A stretch of DNA of 64,000 bases from Mycolicibacterium sp. CBMA 247 (GCF_009729095.1 NZ_VTGX01000003.1:806001-870000); one strand, 5' to 3'; positions 42,735 to 52,218 are shown, numbered from the stretch's first letter. Notes: generated by a model not told the origin, from the sequence alone. Made by a program: numbers and translations.

Positions 42735-45631
42735 GCCCGCGGATGTCGCTGCATTCGGTTCCGGACCTGATCCGGCGGTTCTCTGCGCTCATCGCACTGT
42801 TCTGGCTGGGCCTGGCGGTGGTGACGAATGTCTTTGTGCCGCAATTGGAGACCGTTGCCCAATCGCACAACGTGTCGCTGAGCCCCCACGATGCGCCGTC
42901 GTTGCAGGCCAGTAAACGTATCGGCCAGGTGTTCGGCGAGTTCGATTCCGACAGTTCGGCGATGATCGTCCTGGAGGGCGATCAGCCGCTCGGTGCCGAC
43001 GCGCACCACTACTACGACGGCCTGATCAAAAAGCTCACCCAGGACACCAAGCACGTCGAGCATATTCAGGATTTCTGGGGGGATCCGCTGACGGCGGCCG
43101 GCTCGCAGAGCTCCGACGGCAAGGCGGCATTGGTGCAGGTGTACCTCGCCGGCAACCAGGGCGAATCGTTGGCAAACGAATCCGTCGATTCGGTGCGAAA
43201 CATCGTCGATCAAACACCGCCGCCACCGGGTGTCAAGGCCTATGTCACCGGCGCCGCGCCCCTGGTCACCGATCAGTTCGAGGTGGGCCGCCACGGCACG
43301 CTGAAAACCACCCTGATCACCATCAGCGTGATCTTGGTGATGCTGTTGTCCCTGTACCGCCGCGTCACCACGGCGATTCTGGTGATTTTCACGGTGATGA
43401 TCGAGTTGACCGCGTCCCGCGGCGTCGTCGCGGTGCTGGCAAATGCCGGCATCATCAAGCTGTCGACGTACTCGACCAATCTGTTGACGCTTCTGGTCAT
43501 TGCCGCCGGCACCGACTATGCGATCTTCATTCTCGGCCGTTTTCACGAGGCGCGTTACGCCGGGCAGGATCGCGTATCGGCGTTCAACACGATGTACCAC
43601 GGAACCGCGCACATCATCCTGGGTTCGGGCCTGACGATTGCCGGCGCGGTGCTCTGTCTGACCTTCACCCGGCTCCCGTATTTCCAGAGCCTCGGTATTC
43701 CCGCGGGTATCGGCGTCCTCGTCGCAGTGTTGGCGGCGTTGACCCTGGCGCCGGCTGTACTGGTCATCGGCCGCCATTTCGGTCTGTTCGAACCCAGCCG
43801 GCCGATGCGCACCAGGGGTTGGCGACGCGTCGGCACGGCCATCGTGCGCTGGCCCGGACCCGTCCTGGTGGTGACGGTGGCGGTGGCCCTGATCGGTCTG
43901 CTCGCACTGCCGGGATACACGACGAGTTACGACGCCCGCCCTTACATGCCGGCCAGTGCCCCGGCCAATGTCGGCTACGCGGCCGCGGAACGCCACTTTT
44001 CGCAGGCCCGGCTGAATCCCGAACTGTTGATGATCGAAGCCGATCACGACCTTCGAAATTCCACCGACATGATCTTGCTGGAGCGCGTCGCCAAGGGGGT
44101 CTTTCACACTGACGGGATCGCCCAGGTGCAATCGATCACCCGGCCGCTGGGCACGCCCTTGGACCACACGTCGATACCGTTCCAGATCAGCGCAGGGAGT
44201 GCACAGCAGATCAATAACCTGCCCTTTCAGCAGTCCCGCGGCGCCGACCTGCTCAAGCAGGTCGACGTGATCAACAACTCGATCGACATTCTGCGGCAAC
44301 AGTATGCGCTGCAACAACAGTCCGGTGCCATCACCGACGAGCAGGCCAAGGCATTCCAGCAGACGGTCGCCACGACCAAGAACCTTCGCGACAAAATCGC
44401 CGACTTCGACGACCAGTTCCGCCCGCTGCGCAACTACTTCTACTGGGAGCCACACTGTTTCGACATCCCGTTATGCGCGTCGCTGCGATCGGTCTTCGAT
44501 GCGCTCGACGGTATCGACGCACTGACTGATCAGTTGGCCAGTGTCTCGGGGAGCATCTCCAAATTGGATGCGCTGCAGCCGAAGCTGCTCGCGCTGATTC
44601 CGCCTCAGATCGCCAGTCAACAGGCCAACCGCGACCTGACACTGACGAACTACGCCACCACCTCGGGTCTCAACGGCCAGACTGCGGCGGCGCTGCAGAA
44701 CTCCACCGCCCTGGGACAGGCGTACGACGCGTCGAAGACCGATGACTCGTTCTACCTACCGCCGGAGGCGTTCACCAACCCCGAATTCCAACGTGGGCTC
44801 AAGCTGTTCCTGTCGCCGGACGGCAAAGCCGCCCGCATGATCGTCACCCACGAGGGCAATCCCGCGACTCCTGAAGGCATTTCGCATATCGACGCCATCA
44901 GGCACGCTGCGCAGGATGCAGTCAAGGGCACGCCCTTGGCCGGATCGAGGATCTATATTGCCGGCACCGCGGCCACCTACAAGGACATTCAGGATGGCGC
45001 CAAATACGATCTGTTGATCGCCGGGATCGCTGCGCTCAGCCTGATTCTGCTGGTCATGATGTTCATTACCCGAAGCATCGTCGCCGCGTTGGTCATCGTA
45101 GGCACCGTGGCGCTGTCGTTGGGTGCCTCTTTCGGGCTTTCCGTGCTGCTTTGGCAGGACCTTCTTGGGATCGAGCTGTTTTGGATCGTGCTGGCGCTGG
45201 CCGTCATCCTGCTGTTGGCAGTGGGGTCCGACTACAACCTGCTGCTGATCTCCCGCTTCAAGGAGGAGATCGGCGCCGGCCTGAACACCGGCATCATCCG
45301 GGCGATGGCCGGCTCCGGCGCGGTGGTGACTTCGGCCGGTCTGGTGTTCGCGGCCACCATGGCCTCCTTCGTGTTCGCTGACCTGCGGGTCCTCGGTCAG
45401 ATCGGGACCACGATCGCGCTCGGTCTGCTGTTCGACACCTTGATCGTGCGTTCGTTCATGACGCCGTCCGTCGCAAGGCTGCTCGGGCGCTGGTTCTGGT
45501 GGCCCCTGAGGGTGCGCCCCCGCCCCGCCAGCCAGATGCTTCAGCCCTATGGATCGCGCCAAGCGGTTCGTCAACTGCTGCTGTGGGAAGACGGCGACCC
45601 CGCGGTCGCGCCGTCGCACCCGCACAAATGA
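42731..45631 (+). CDS. MmpL-family RND transporter
   Basis: 966 residues; its ATG overlaps the mmpS stop (ATGA). It has the RND plan: TM1 (about 10-30), a large extracytoplasmic loop, TM2-6, a second loop with many Gln (SAQQINNLPFQQSRG), then TM7-12 near the C-terminus. Conserved proton-relay motifs include GTDYAIFILGRFHEARYAG in the first half and GSDYNLLLISRFKEE in the second. MmpL proteins move lipids, siderophores or drugs across the inner membrane using proton motive force. The length is typical. The C-terminal tail of about 40 residues is cytoplasmic. The substrate is unknown. Confidence 0.95.
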   Translation: MSPRMSLHSVPDLIRRFSALIALFWLGLAVVTNVFVPQLETVAQSHNVSLSPHDAPSLQASKRIGQVFGEFDSDSSAMIVLEGDQPLGADAHHYYDGLIKKLTQDTKHVEHIQDFWGDPLTAAGSQSSDGKAALVQVYLAGNQGESLANESVDSVRNIVDQTPPPPGVKAYVTGAAPLVTDQFEVGRHGTLKTTLITISVILVMLLSLYRRVTTAILVIFTVMIELTASRGVVAVLANAGIIKLSTYSTNLLTLLVIAAGTDYAIFILGRFHEARYAGQDRVSAFNTMYHGTAHIILGSGLTIAGAVLCLTFTRLPYFQSLGIPAGIGVLVAVLAALTLAPAVLVIGRHFGLFEPSRPMRTRGWRRVGTAIVRWPGPVLVVTVAVALIGLLALPGYTTSYDARPYMPASAPANVGYAAAERHFSQARLNPELLMIEADHDLRNSTDMILLERVAKGVFHTDGIAQVQSITRPLGTPLDHTSIPFQISAGSAQQINNLPFQQSRGADLLKQVDVINNSIDILRQQYALQQQSGAITDEQAKAFQQTVATTKNLRDKIADFDDQFRPLRNYFYWEPHCFDIPLCASLRSVFDALDGIDALTDQLASVSGSISKLDALQPKLLALIPPQIASQQANRDLTLTNYATTSGLNGQTAAALQNSTALGQAYDASKTDDSFYLPPEAFTNPEFQRGLKLFLSPDGKAARMIVTHEGNPATPEGISHIDAIRHAAQDAVKGTPLAGSRIYIAGTAATYKDIQDGAKYDLLIAGIAALSLILLVMMFITRSIVAALVIVGTVALSLGASFGLSVLLWQDLLGIELFWIVLALAVILLLAVGSDYNLLLISRFKEEIGAGLNTGIIRAMAGSGAVVTSAGLVFAATMASFVFADLRVLGQIGTTIALGLLFDTLIVRSFMTPSVARLLGRWFWWPLRVRPRPASQMLQPYGSRQAVRQLLLWEDGDPAVAPSHPHK

Positions 45632-45637
45632 CGAAAG

Positions 45638-46114
45638 TCAGCCTCGCTCAGCAGGACTGAGCTCGTCAGCCGGCTCATCCGTCACCAGAACGTCCTGCAA
45701 CTTCCCTTTCAACCCCGCGACCCGGCGGAGCTGAGCCACGATGTTCAGGGAGGTCAACATGGGGATCCCGCCGATGAACGTTCGGAAAGACGGGTTGCCG
45801 CCGTGTACGTGGAGTTCGTAGAGACACCCGACCACATAAAACAATCCCATGCTGAAGAGGACGGCGGGCATCGCGTAGGCGAGCGGTGATCGAGCGTCGG
45901 AAACCAGTTCAGTCGCATAGTCGAACTCATCCTGCGACATCGACTCGCGCTTGCGTAGCTTCGCCAGAACCGCCTTATGGGCGCCGACTTTTTCACCCAA
46001 TGAAGCGGAGGTTCGATTCTCCAACCGACCGACGTAAACGAAGACGCACGCAGCGAACGTCACTGCCAGCACTCCGGCAAGGATCGTGAGATCACCCCAC
46101 AGACCGAGATCCAC
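45638..46114 (-). CDS. Membrane protein, hypothetical
   Basis: 158 residues. Two hydrophobic segments are visible: about 9-30 (LTILAGVLAVTFAACVFVYVG) and about 78-99 (AMPAVLFSMGLFYVVGCLYEL). Between them is a basic loop (KAVLAKLRKRESMSQDEFDY). A conserved-looking GGIPMLTSLNIVAQLRRVAG segment follows. No catalytic motif was seen. It is convergent with mmpL, six bases between the ends, and is the last plausible gene before a 188-base gap. The function is unknown. Confidence 0.7.
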   Translation of the reverse strand: MDLGLWGDLTILAGVLAVTFAACVFVYVGRLENRTSASLGEKVGAHKAVLAKLRKRESMSQDEFDYATELVSDARSPLAYAMPAVLFSMGLFYVVGCLYELHVHGGNPSFRTFIGGIPMLTSLNIVAQLRRVAGLKGKLQDVLVTDEPADELSPAERG

Positions 46115-46302
46115 GTGGCCGCTCCTTTGCTCCCCGACCGAACGCCACTATCCGCCCGAAGTCCGATAGCGCTCGCGGTTACCTAGACCCACTAGGAAAC
46201 GCTACCTCAATCGCCATACGTCGCGCCCTATCCGCAAAGGATCCGGGCGACCACAGGCACCAGGAAGTAGCGGTAGCGCTTTTTCGCAGGAAGGAGCCGC
46301 TG

Positions 46303-46686
46303 CTACTCGGCGTCGCTGATGGCGTCCAGGCGCTGGTTCACCCGAGCCAGTGCCTCGTCGAAAACCTCCACCTTTTCGCCGCGCTTTTCGCCGGCCGGCT
46401 GGGCGGCGCCGCGGGCGCCTTCGGCCTCCACTCGGGCCGCGCCCTGACGGCGCAACAGGCTGAAGTTCTTCTCGCGTGCTTGTCTGAGCCGGCTCTGCAG
46501 GTCCTTCAGCGACTTCTCGTCCATGCGTGCCAGCGCTTCGGGATGCGCCTCGCCGATCAACGAGTTTTCCTGCGGGGTCAGGTTCACGTGGTGGTTGCTC
46601 ACCGTAGATACATAGCGCAGCCCGGCCACATCGGAAAAGGGATTCGCCACGTGACGTACCAAACCGTTGCCCCGAGGCCACGTCAT
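46303..46686 (-). CDS. Hypothetical protein, basic and helical
   Basis: 127 residues from ATG 46686 (MTWPRGNGLVRHVANPFSDV), supported by AAAGG five bases upstream. The open frame runs to 47034, but that part is Ser/Arg-rich and antisense to the next gene. The core NLTPQENSLIGEAHPEALAR, LKDLQSRLRQAREKNFSLL, then GARGAAQPAGEKRGEK and FDEALARVNQRLDAIS is helical and highly charged, like actinobacterial small DNA- or ribosome-associated proteins. No known domain was assigned. It is divergent from the gene at 46820. Confidence 0.65.
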   Translation of the reverse strand: MTWPRGNGLVRHVANPFSDVAGLRYVSTVSNHHVNLTPQENSLIGEAHPEALARMDEKSLKDLQSRLRQAREKNFSLLRRQGAARVEAEGARGAAQPAGEKRGEKVEVFDEALARVNQRLDAISDAE

Positions 46687-46819
46687 GTTGACCTTTGCCG
46701 AGCGGTGAACATACTGATGCGACGTCAATATCCGCCCGGCACCGCAGACCCGCCCTTGAATTGCGGATCTTCGGCGCGCCGACACCAGCATCGGGCGCAC
46801 GGGACGCGATGATACAGAT

Positions 46820-47578
46820 GTGGTTGTTGATGCGAATGTGACCAATGTCGTGCCGGTGCCCCCGACGTCCGGGCCGGAAGCTGACGAGGTGCGGGGTGAA
46901 CCCGAGGCGGTTCCCAGTTCGCAGTCGCAGCAGCAACGCGTGTGGTCGATGCCCAAGCCTCCGGTGACGCGCAAGCAGGCCGACGAGGTGGGGAGGATCG
47001 CCCTCAATGCCGGCGCGGCCATCATCGGGTTCATCGCCGGCGTTGCTCGCTATGGCGCCCGCGCCGTAAGACACCTGTCTCGCGCGATCGAGGCAGTGCC
47101 GCCGGCCGTGCGCCTGCTGACCCTGATGGGCGTACTCATCCTCCTGGGTATCGTCGGCGCAATCGCACTGGACAACCCCCTCGGCCTGGCCAGCATCATC
47201 GTGGTGGTCCCGGTGTGCTCGATCACCCTGGGCGCGCTCGGACACCGCTGGTACAGCGGACTCGGCGGTCAGCCCATGCCGCGCGTGGAAAGCCCGGCCG
47301 CAGGACCATCGGTGCCGGACCTGCAGCGTTCGGTCGAATACGTCGACAAGAAACTCACGTTCGCCCTCAACGCATTCGGCGCTGAACGTCAACAACACGC
47401 GATGATCGCCCTCTTCCAGGCCAAGACGGCCATCGAACTCACGCTCGGGACAGAGCAGGACGCGGCGAGCCACATCGACGCGCTGCTGTCTGTGGAAGAC
47501 CACGACGCACGGCCGCGAATCCGGGCCGGCTCCGCGTCGAAGTCGTTGCGAGAAAGCAATTCCCTGGCGGCGTCATGA
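46820..47578 (+). CDS. Two-transmembrane protein, hypothetical
   Basis: 252 residues from GTG 46820; the ribosome site is weak and ATG 46949 (MPKPPVTRKQADEVGRIALN) is an alternative start. A Pro/Gln-rich cytoplasmic N-terminus of about 45 residues is followed by a helical hydrophobic stretch (ALNAGAAIIGFIAGVARYG) and two membrane helices (VRLLTLMGVLILLGIVGAIA, then SIIVVVPVCSITLGAL). The last 90 residues are soluble and helical (SVEYVDKKLTFALNAFGAER, QQHAMIALFQAKTAIELTL). It overlaps the FlgT-C-like gene by four bases, so they form a pair. The function is unknown. Confidence 0.7.
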   Translation: MVVDANVTNVVPVPPTSGPEADEVRGEPEAVPSSQSQQQRVWSMPKPPVTRKQADEVGRIALNAGAAIIGFIAGVARYGARAVRHLSRAIEAVPPAVRLLTLMGVLILLGIVGAIALDNPLGLASIIVVVPVCSITLGALGHRWYSGLGGQPMPRVESPAAGPSVPDLQRSVEYVDKKLTFALNAFGAERQQHAMIALFQAKTAIELTLGTEQDAASHIDALLSVEDHDARPRIRAGSASKSLRESNSLAAS

Positions 47579-47934
47579 ACAACGGGCACGCCCTCTCCGG
47601 TCAGGTCGCGCTCATTGAGGACGACTACACGTTGGCCATCAATCGTGGTGCGCAGGCAGGTGTGATGCCAGGCATGATTTTTGCCGTGCACTCCGAGTCG
47701 GATCAGGTGATCACCGATCCCGAATCCGGCCGGGAATTAGGCAGACTCACGCGCGAGAAGCTTCGGGTGCGAGTATTCGATGTGCAGCCGCTGTTCTCCC
47801 GCGCACACACATTCGCCAGGACCGACGACTTCTACGGTCTGTTCCAGGCAACGGCCGTGATCACGGTAGACGTCGGCGACAGCCTCGAATTGGTACCCAG
47901 CGAAGCCGGGTCCCTTCGGGCGACGTCCGGATAG
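47575..47934 (+). CDS. FlgT-C-like beta-barrel protein
   Basis: 119 residues; the ATG overlaps the upstream stop. The sequence LSGQVALIEDDYTLAINRGA, QAGVMPGMIFAVHSESDQV and then ITDPESGRELGRLTREKLRV strongly recalls the C-terminal SHD/OB-like beta domain of FlgT (pattern: GxxxGVxxGxxFxVxxxxxxxDPxTGxxLG). FlgT itself belongs to flagellar systems, which mycobacteria lack, so the domain must serve another role, perhaps at a membrane complex with the two-TM protein next door. This fold assignment is from the motif and was not searched. Confidence 0.7.
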   Translation: MNNGHALSGQVALIEDDYTLAINRGAQAGVMPGMIFAVHSESDQVITDPESGRELGRLTREKLRVRVFDVQPLFSRAHTFARTDDFYGLFQATAVITVDVGDSLELVPSEAGSLRATSG

Positions 47935-47985
47935 TTCTACGGCGCTCCAGAAGCGCTGTCAGAAAGCGGGGGTACCCTCGCGCGC

Positions 47986-48885
47986 ATGCGCAGCTACAAC
48001 GACTCCTGGGACATCACCACCAGCGTGGGTTCGACGGCCCTGTTCGTCGCCGCTGCTCGAGCCTTGGAAGCGCGCAGGTCCGACCCATTGGTCGTCGATT
48101 CCTACGCCGCCGTGTTCTGCCGGGCCGCCGGCGGTCGATGGGCCGCTGTCGTCGACGGTGAAGACACCGGCAGCAAGCTCACCACGACAGACTTCGGCAC
48201 CCACTTCGTTGCGTTCCAGGCCGCGCGCACAAGGTATTTCGACGACTACTTCCTGCGGGCGGCCACGGCCGGAGTGCGACAGGTCGTCATGCTGGCGGCC
48301 GGCTTGGACTCCCGCTCCTATCGCCTGCCATGGCCCGATGGCACCGTCGTCTACGAGCTCGACCAACCGCGGGTGCTGGACTTCAAGCGCGAAGTGCTCG
48401 ACGACCTCGGCGCGACGCCGAACGCGCGTCGTGTGGAGGTGGCCGTCGATCTTCGCGACGACTGGACCTCAGCGCTACAGGACACCGGATTCGACCGGAG
48501 TGCACCCGCGGCGTTCATTGCCGAGGGCCTGCTGATCTATCTGCCCGCCACAGCTCAGGGCGACCTCTTTCGCGGGATCGACGCCTTGGCCGCGCCAGGT
48601 AGCTATGCCGCCATCGAAGAGGGTGACCCGATGCCCACGGCGGCCTACGAAGCGGCCAAGTCCGCCGAAGAAGCCGACGTCGACGGTGACGGCACCTTCT
48701 TTCAGCTGATTTACAACCAGCAGTTCGCCAAGGCTGCCGACTGGTTCGGGAGCCACGGCTGGATGGCGGAGGCCACACCGTTGGCCGACCAGATCAGCGG
48801 CCTCGGACGACCACTGCCGGAACCAGGATCGCAACCCGATGTCATGATCCGGTCGAACACATTGGTCAGCGCCATCAAGAGGTAG
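47986..48885 (+). CDS. Class I SAM-dependent methyltransferase, TIGR00027-type
   Basis: 299 residues starting MRSYNDSWDITTSVGSTALF. The SAM motif is VVMLAAGLDSRSYRLPWPDG, followed by the acidic VYELDQPRVLDFKR (about residues 100-130). IAEGLLIYLPATAQGDLFRG continues in the second half. These features fit the leucine carboxyl methyltransferase-like family, often annotated as putative SAM-dependent methyltransferase and amplified in mycobacteria; activities are mostly unknown. The full length of 299 is typical. The gene lies 51 bases after the FlgT-C-like gene, so cotranscription is possible. Confidence 0.9.
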   Translation: MRSYNDSWDITTSVGSTALFVAAARALEARRSDPLVVDSYAAVFCRAAGGRWAAVVDGEDTGSKLTTTDFGTHFVAFQAARTRYFDDYFLRAATAGVRQVVMLAAGLDSRSYRLPWPDGTVVYELDQPRVLDFKREVLDDLGATPNARRVEVAVDLRDDWTSALQDTGFDRSAPAAFIAEGLLIYLPATAQGDLFRGIDALAAPGSYAAIEEGDPMPTAAYEAAKSAEEADVDGDGTFFQLIYNQQFAKAADWFGSHGWMAEATPLADQISGLGRPLPEPGSQPDVMIRSNTLVSAIKR

Positions 48886-48912
48886 TTCGTAGCTCCGCGG
48901 CCGGGTTGCAGG

Positions 48913-50184
48913 TCAGTTGTCCACGAGGTCGGGCAAAGGCTCCGCATCCGTCAGCCAATGTCGTCCAGCCCGGCGAGCGGCCTCCCATTTGGGCACGCTC
49001 ACCGCATCGTCCTGGCCGAGGTCCTCTGGCGTCGGGCCGATGCGCTCCGCGACGGATGCGAGGGCACCCAGATCGAAGTTGTATATCTCGGCTGCAGCCA
49101 GACCCAGCATCTGACGGGTCTCGTCGATCGGGATGTCCCAGAAGGAGCGTCGCAGCCAGTCGTGGGTGTGCGGCCAGGTCCCTTCTGGGTGGGGGTAATC
49201 GTTGCCCCACAGCATGTTTGAGACGCCGATCTCGTAGCGTCGCGCCAGTTCTCTACGCTCGGTGGTGGTGGCCCCGATGAAGCAGTTCCGGTCGAAGTAC
49301 GCCGAGGGCGGCATCGTTAGATCGCCCTCCATCCGATGGCTCATCTTCTTCGCCGAATGCTCACGCAGGAAGCGGGTGTCCATCAGCCAGAGCAGATCAT
49401 TGGCCCAATAAGCGCCGCATTCGGTGGCCCCCCAGCGCAGCCGGGGGAAACGCTCAAACACGCCGGACCACAATGCAAACCATAGGGGCCGAACTCCCCA
49501 CCAGCGCACCTCGGTTGTGTAGATGCCCAGGTGCTGTCCGTACTCCTCGCTCGGGGCGGGACCGACGTGTGTGTGTACCGGCATCTGCAGGTCCTGGCAG
49601 GCGGCCCAGACCTTGTCGTAGCGCCGGTCGTGATAGGGCGGGTAGTCACCCCACAGCACCGGAATCAGAATCCCGCCCCGCAGTCCGGACTCTGCGGCTC
49701 GGGCGATCTCGGCAACCGCCGCGTCGACATCCGCCAGTATCGGCACGACCGCAACCCCGGCTCGTCGCTCCGGGCTGGAGCTGCACAGCTCGGCCAGCCA
49801 ACGGTTATGAGCCCGCGCCCCGGCCATGGCCTGCCCCGGGTCGAGGCTGCCCGACTGCCCCAGGCCTGCGCCGAACGGAGCCCCGGCGACTCCGGTGACG
49901 GCGTCGGCGTCCGGAAAGATGACCTCGCCGGCGACGCCGTCGCCGTCGAGTTCGTGGTCACGCCGGCCCACATCCCATCCGCCGGAGATGCCGTCTCCAT
50001 GCTCGGAGAACCACTGCTCGGCGAACTCTTCGTCGATGAATCCGCTGGCCTGCGCAGCGGCGGCAACCTTCTCGGCCAGGAAGGCCTCGAATTGCTCGCG
50101 GTATTCGGGGTCGATGTACTCGCGATACTGCTCGGTGGGCAGCTCGGCGTGGGTGTCTGCCGAGATGATGATATAGGGGTCCAC
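48913..50184 (-). CDS. Amidohydrolase-family protein (ACMSD-like), distal copy
   Basis: 423 residues from GTG 50184, with AAAGGA five bases upstream; GTG 50208 would add eight residues and overlap the upstream gene. The metal motif is ISADTHAE (Asp10, His12), with HTHVGP in the middle and MLWGNDYPHPEGTW near the C-terminus containing the catalytic Asp-His pair. These match the ACMSD/LigW branch of the amidohydrolase superfamily, often non-hydrolytic decarboxylases. It is the last gene of an operon with a similar enzyme upstream. There is no signal peptide. Confidence 0.9.
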   Translation of the reverse strand: MDPYIIISADTHAELPTEQYREYIDPEYREQFEAFLAEKVAAAAQASGFIDEEFAEQWFSEHGDGISGGWDVGRRDHELDGDGVAGEVIFPDADAVTGVAGAPFGAGLGQSGSLDPGQAMAGARAHNRWLAELCSSSPERRAGVAVVPILADVDAAVAEIARAAESGLRGGILIPVLWGDYPPYHDRRYDKVWAACQDLQMPVHTHVGPAPSEEYGQHLGIYTTEVRWWGVRPLWFALWSGVFERFPRLRWGATECGAYWANDLLWLMDTRFLREHSAKKMSHRMEGDLTMPPSAYFDRNCFIGATTTERRELARRYEIGVSNMLWGNDYPHPEGTWPHTHDWLRRSFWDIPIDETRQMLGLAAAEIYNFDLGALASVAERIGPTPEDLGQDDAVSVPKWEAARRAGRHWLTDAEPLPDLVDN

Positions 50185-50197
50185 TGTGGTCCTTTCG

Positions 50198-51412
50198 CTA
50201 CCAGGCACGGATGGGGTCAGGCTCGAAGGCGGTGCTGCTCGCGTCGGCGGGGATAGTCGTCAGCGGCTCGGCAATCTCAATCACCGTCGGGCCGATTCGC
50301 CCGACAAGGGGTGCCAGCGCGTCGAGGTCGAAGCCGTACACGGCCGCCGCATTCCCGCCCACCATGGCCGTCACCTCGACTGCCGGGACGCCGCTGAAGG
50401 TGTGGCGCAACGCTTCTCGGGTGTGGGGAGCAGTTCCCTCGAGGTGTGGGTAGTCGCTTCCCCACATGATTCGGTCGACGCCGATTTCGTGGCGCTCGGC
50501 ACACTCGACGGGTCGCATGAAGCTGGCACCGACGTAGCACTGGCGAGCCCAGTACTCGCTGGGCTTGAGGGCCAGCGAGCCGGCGGTGGGGCCGGCGAAG
50601 CGCGCAATCGCCGAGCCCTCTCGCGCATAACGGGCGGCCGCGACGTCGAGCGAATCGAGGGTTGCCGGAATCCAACCGGCACCCTGCTCGGTGAAGACCA
50701 CAGTCAGCTCCGGATGGCGGTCCATTGCGCCACTGAAGATCAGGTGCCACAGCGCTCGGTGAGACCACCAGTGCGTCTCGTACACCCAGACCGCAAAGGA
50801 GCTGCCCCACCCGTCCGTTGGGCTCGGTCCGGCGTTACCACCGTGGTGGTTGATGACGAGGCCCGCCTCGGCGCACGCCGCCCAGAGTGGCTCCCAGTGC
50901 TCGGCGTAGAGCTGGGGAATGCCGGTGCCCGGCGGGATTCCAGGCAGCAGAACGCCGCCGCGCAAGCCGAGCTTGGCGATCTGCGCCACCTCGGCGAGAG
51001 CTTCGTCGAGGTCTCCGAGCAGGATCTGGCCCACCCCGGCGCGCCGCTCGGGCGACAGGGAGCAGAAGTCGGCCAGCCAACGGTTGTGCGCACGCAGGCC
51101 GGCCCAGCGCAGCTCGAGTTCTCGGGCAGTCTCTGGTGGTGTAGCCGCCAGGCTCCCTTGAGGAAAAAACGGCGGCACGGTATTGGGGAAGATGACCTCC
51201 CCCGCGATACCTTCACGATCCAAATCAGAGTTGCGCCGCTCACTATCCCAGTTGCGCTCGGCGTCGGCCTCGGTGAGGTCGGCGAACGGGTTGACGTATG
51301 TCTTTGCCCAGCTGTCGAATTCGTCCCGGTATCGCGGATCAAGGTACCCGCGGTAGTCGAGCAGGTCAGCACCAGCGTGGCAGTCAGCCGAGATCACCGT
51401 GTAGCGGTCCAT
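50198..51412 (-). CDS. Amidohydrolase-family protein (ACMSD-like), proximal copy
   Basis: 404 residues from ATG 51412 (MDRYTVISADCHAGADLLDY); the longer frame to 51553 overlaps the acetoacetate-decarboxylase-like gene. Metal motif ISADCHAG (Asp10, His12), NHHGGN and IMWGSDYPHLEGTA mark it as an ACMSD/LigW-type amidohydrolase. It and the gene downstream are paralogues with the same landmarks. The gap to that gene is 13 bases, and the next gene upstream lies two bases away. Such tandem copies may act on the same or sequential aromatic or dicarboxylate substrates. Confidence 0.9.
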   Translation of the reverse strand: MDRYTVISADCHAGADLLDYRGYLDPRYRDEFDSWAKTYVNPFADLTEADAERNWDSERRNSDLDREGIAGEVIFPNTVPPFFPQGSLAATPPETARELELRWAGLRAHNRWLADFCSLSPERRAGVGQILLGDLDEALAEVAQIAKLGLRGGVLLPGIPPGTGIPQLYAEHWEPLWAACAEAGLVINHHGGNAGPSPTDGWGSSFAVWVYETHWWSHRALWHLIFSGAMDRHPELTVVFTEQGAGWIPATLDSLDVAAARYAREGSAIARFAGPTAGSLALKPSEYWARQCYVGASFMRPVECAERHEIGVDRIMWGSDYPHLEGTAPHTREALRHTFSGVPAVEVTAMVGGNAAAVYGFDLDALAPLVGRIGPTVIEIAEPLTTIPADASSTAFEPDPIRAW

Positions 51413-51414
51413 GG

Positions 51415-52218
51415 CTATACCCGCGTCGGCTCGGGCCTGGGCGCGGCGAGCAGGGCCACGTCGTCGTAGCGCTGATGCACATAAGGCAACAGCCACTCCT
51501 GCGGCACCTGCGCCGCGATCCGCCCTACCTGGACGGTGCGCCGACGACACCACGTGATCGACTTGATCTCGCGGACAACGATGTCGGCGACCGGGTCCAG
51601 CGGCGACTCCCCCAACTCGAGGGTGCCGTCGATCGTCTCCAGCAGCTCGTAGTGCCGGTGGTATTCGCCGTAGACCAGATGGGGGTCGGTGATGCCACCG
51701 CCGTCGGGGGCACGCAAGAACTTGAAGTAGAACTCGGTGTTCACCTGGTCGGGCGGCAACTCCGCCGGCCCGGTGATGCGGCCGTTCACTTTGATGAGCT
51801 GATAGCCCAGCCGGGCAACGGCGGCGGTGACGCTGTCTCCGTCGCGCTCGACCGCGATCTCGGCCAGTTTCTTTGGTTCGCCGAAGGTTTCGCGCCCGCC
51901 CGTTACCGACTGTTCGGTGGATTGGGGCATGAACAGGGGATAGTCGCCCTGAAGTTCGCCGTGCCGGGCGGTCACCGAGAACACAGCCGATCCGAATGGC
52001 GGCCTGCCCTCTATCCGGACCCGCTGAAGCTGGATCCGCACCAGCGGTTCAGCCGCCGGCTCCAGCGGCTTCGGCAGAACCGCCGCGACGATGTCCGGAT
52101 CGGTGAGGTAGGTGACGGTGACGGCCTCGGTGGCAATCGGCGCCTTGGTGGCGTCGATCTCGTGGTCAACCCGCGTCTCCGGTGGGCGAGGACCATAGCG
52201 AATAACGTTGGCGTTCAA
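51415..52218 (-). CDS. Acetoacetate-decarboxylase-family protein
   Basis: 267 residues from TTG 52218, whose TTGA overlaps the upstream SDR stop and which has a strong AAGGAGG ribosome site six bases before. The active-site region GRETFGEPKKLAEI carries the tandem lysines Lys116-Lys117 of acetoacetate decarboxylase, including the Schiff-base Lys. The family also includes enzymes that do aldol or dehydration chemistry instead. In this operon it sits with two ACMSD-like amidohydrolases and an SDR, which suggests degradation of a keto or aromatic acid. The exact substrate is unknown. Confidence 0.85.
   Translation of the reverse strand: MNANVIRYGPRPPETRVDHEIDATKAPIATEAVTVTYLTDPDIVAAVLPKPLEPAAEPLVRIQLQRVRIEGRPPFGSAVFSVTARHGELQGDYPLFMPQSTEQSVTGGRETFGEPKKLAEIAVERDGDSVTAAVARLGYQLIKVNGRITGPAELPPDQVNTEFYFKFLRAPDGGGITDPHLVYGEYHRHYELLETIDGTLELGESPLDPVADIVVREIKSITWCRRRTVQVGRIAAQVPQEWLLPYVHQRYDDVALLAAPRPEPTRV

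Noticed and set aside
42710..44455. 581-codon open frame on the minus strand within mmpL
   Set aside because: It lies fully antisense to the mmpL gene, which has a strong family match. It is rich in Gln, Arg, His and Asp, the composition of antisense reading in high-GC DNA, and has no recognisable domain.
46202..47503. 433-codon minus frame opposite the 46820 gene
   Set aside because: Overlaps two better-supported genes, Arg/Gly/His-rich, no domain.
50186..51469. 427-codon plus-strand frame across the amidohydrolase genes
   Set aside because: Antisense to the proximal amidohydrolase whose motifs are clear; composition is artefactual.
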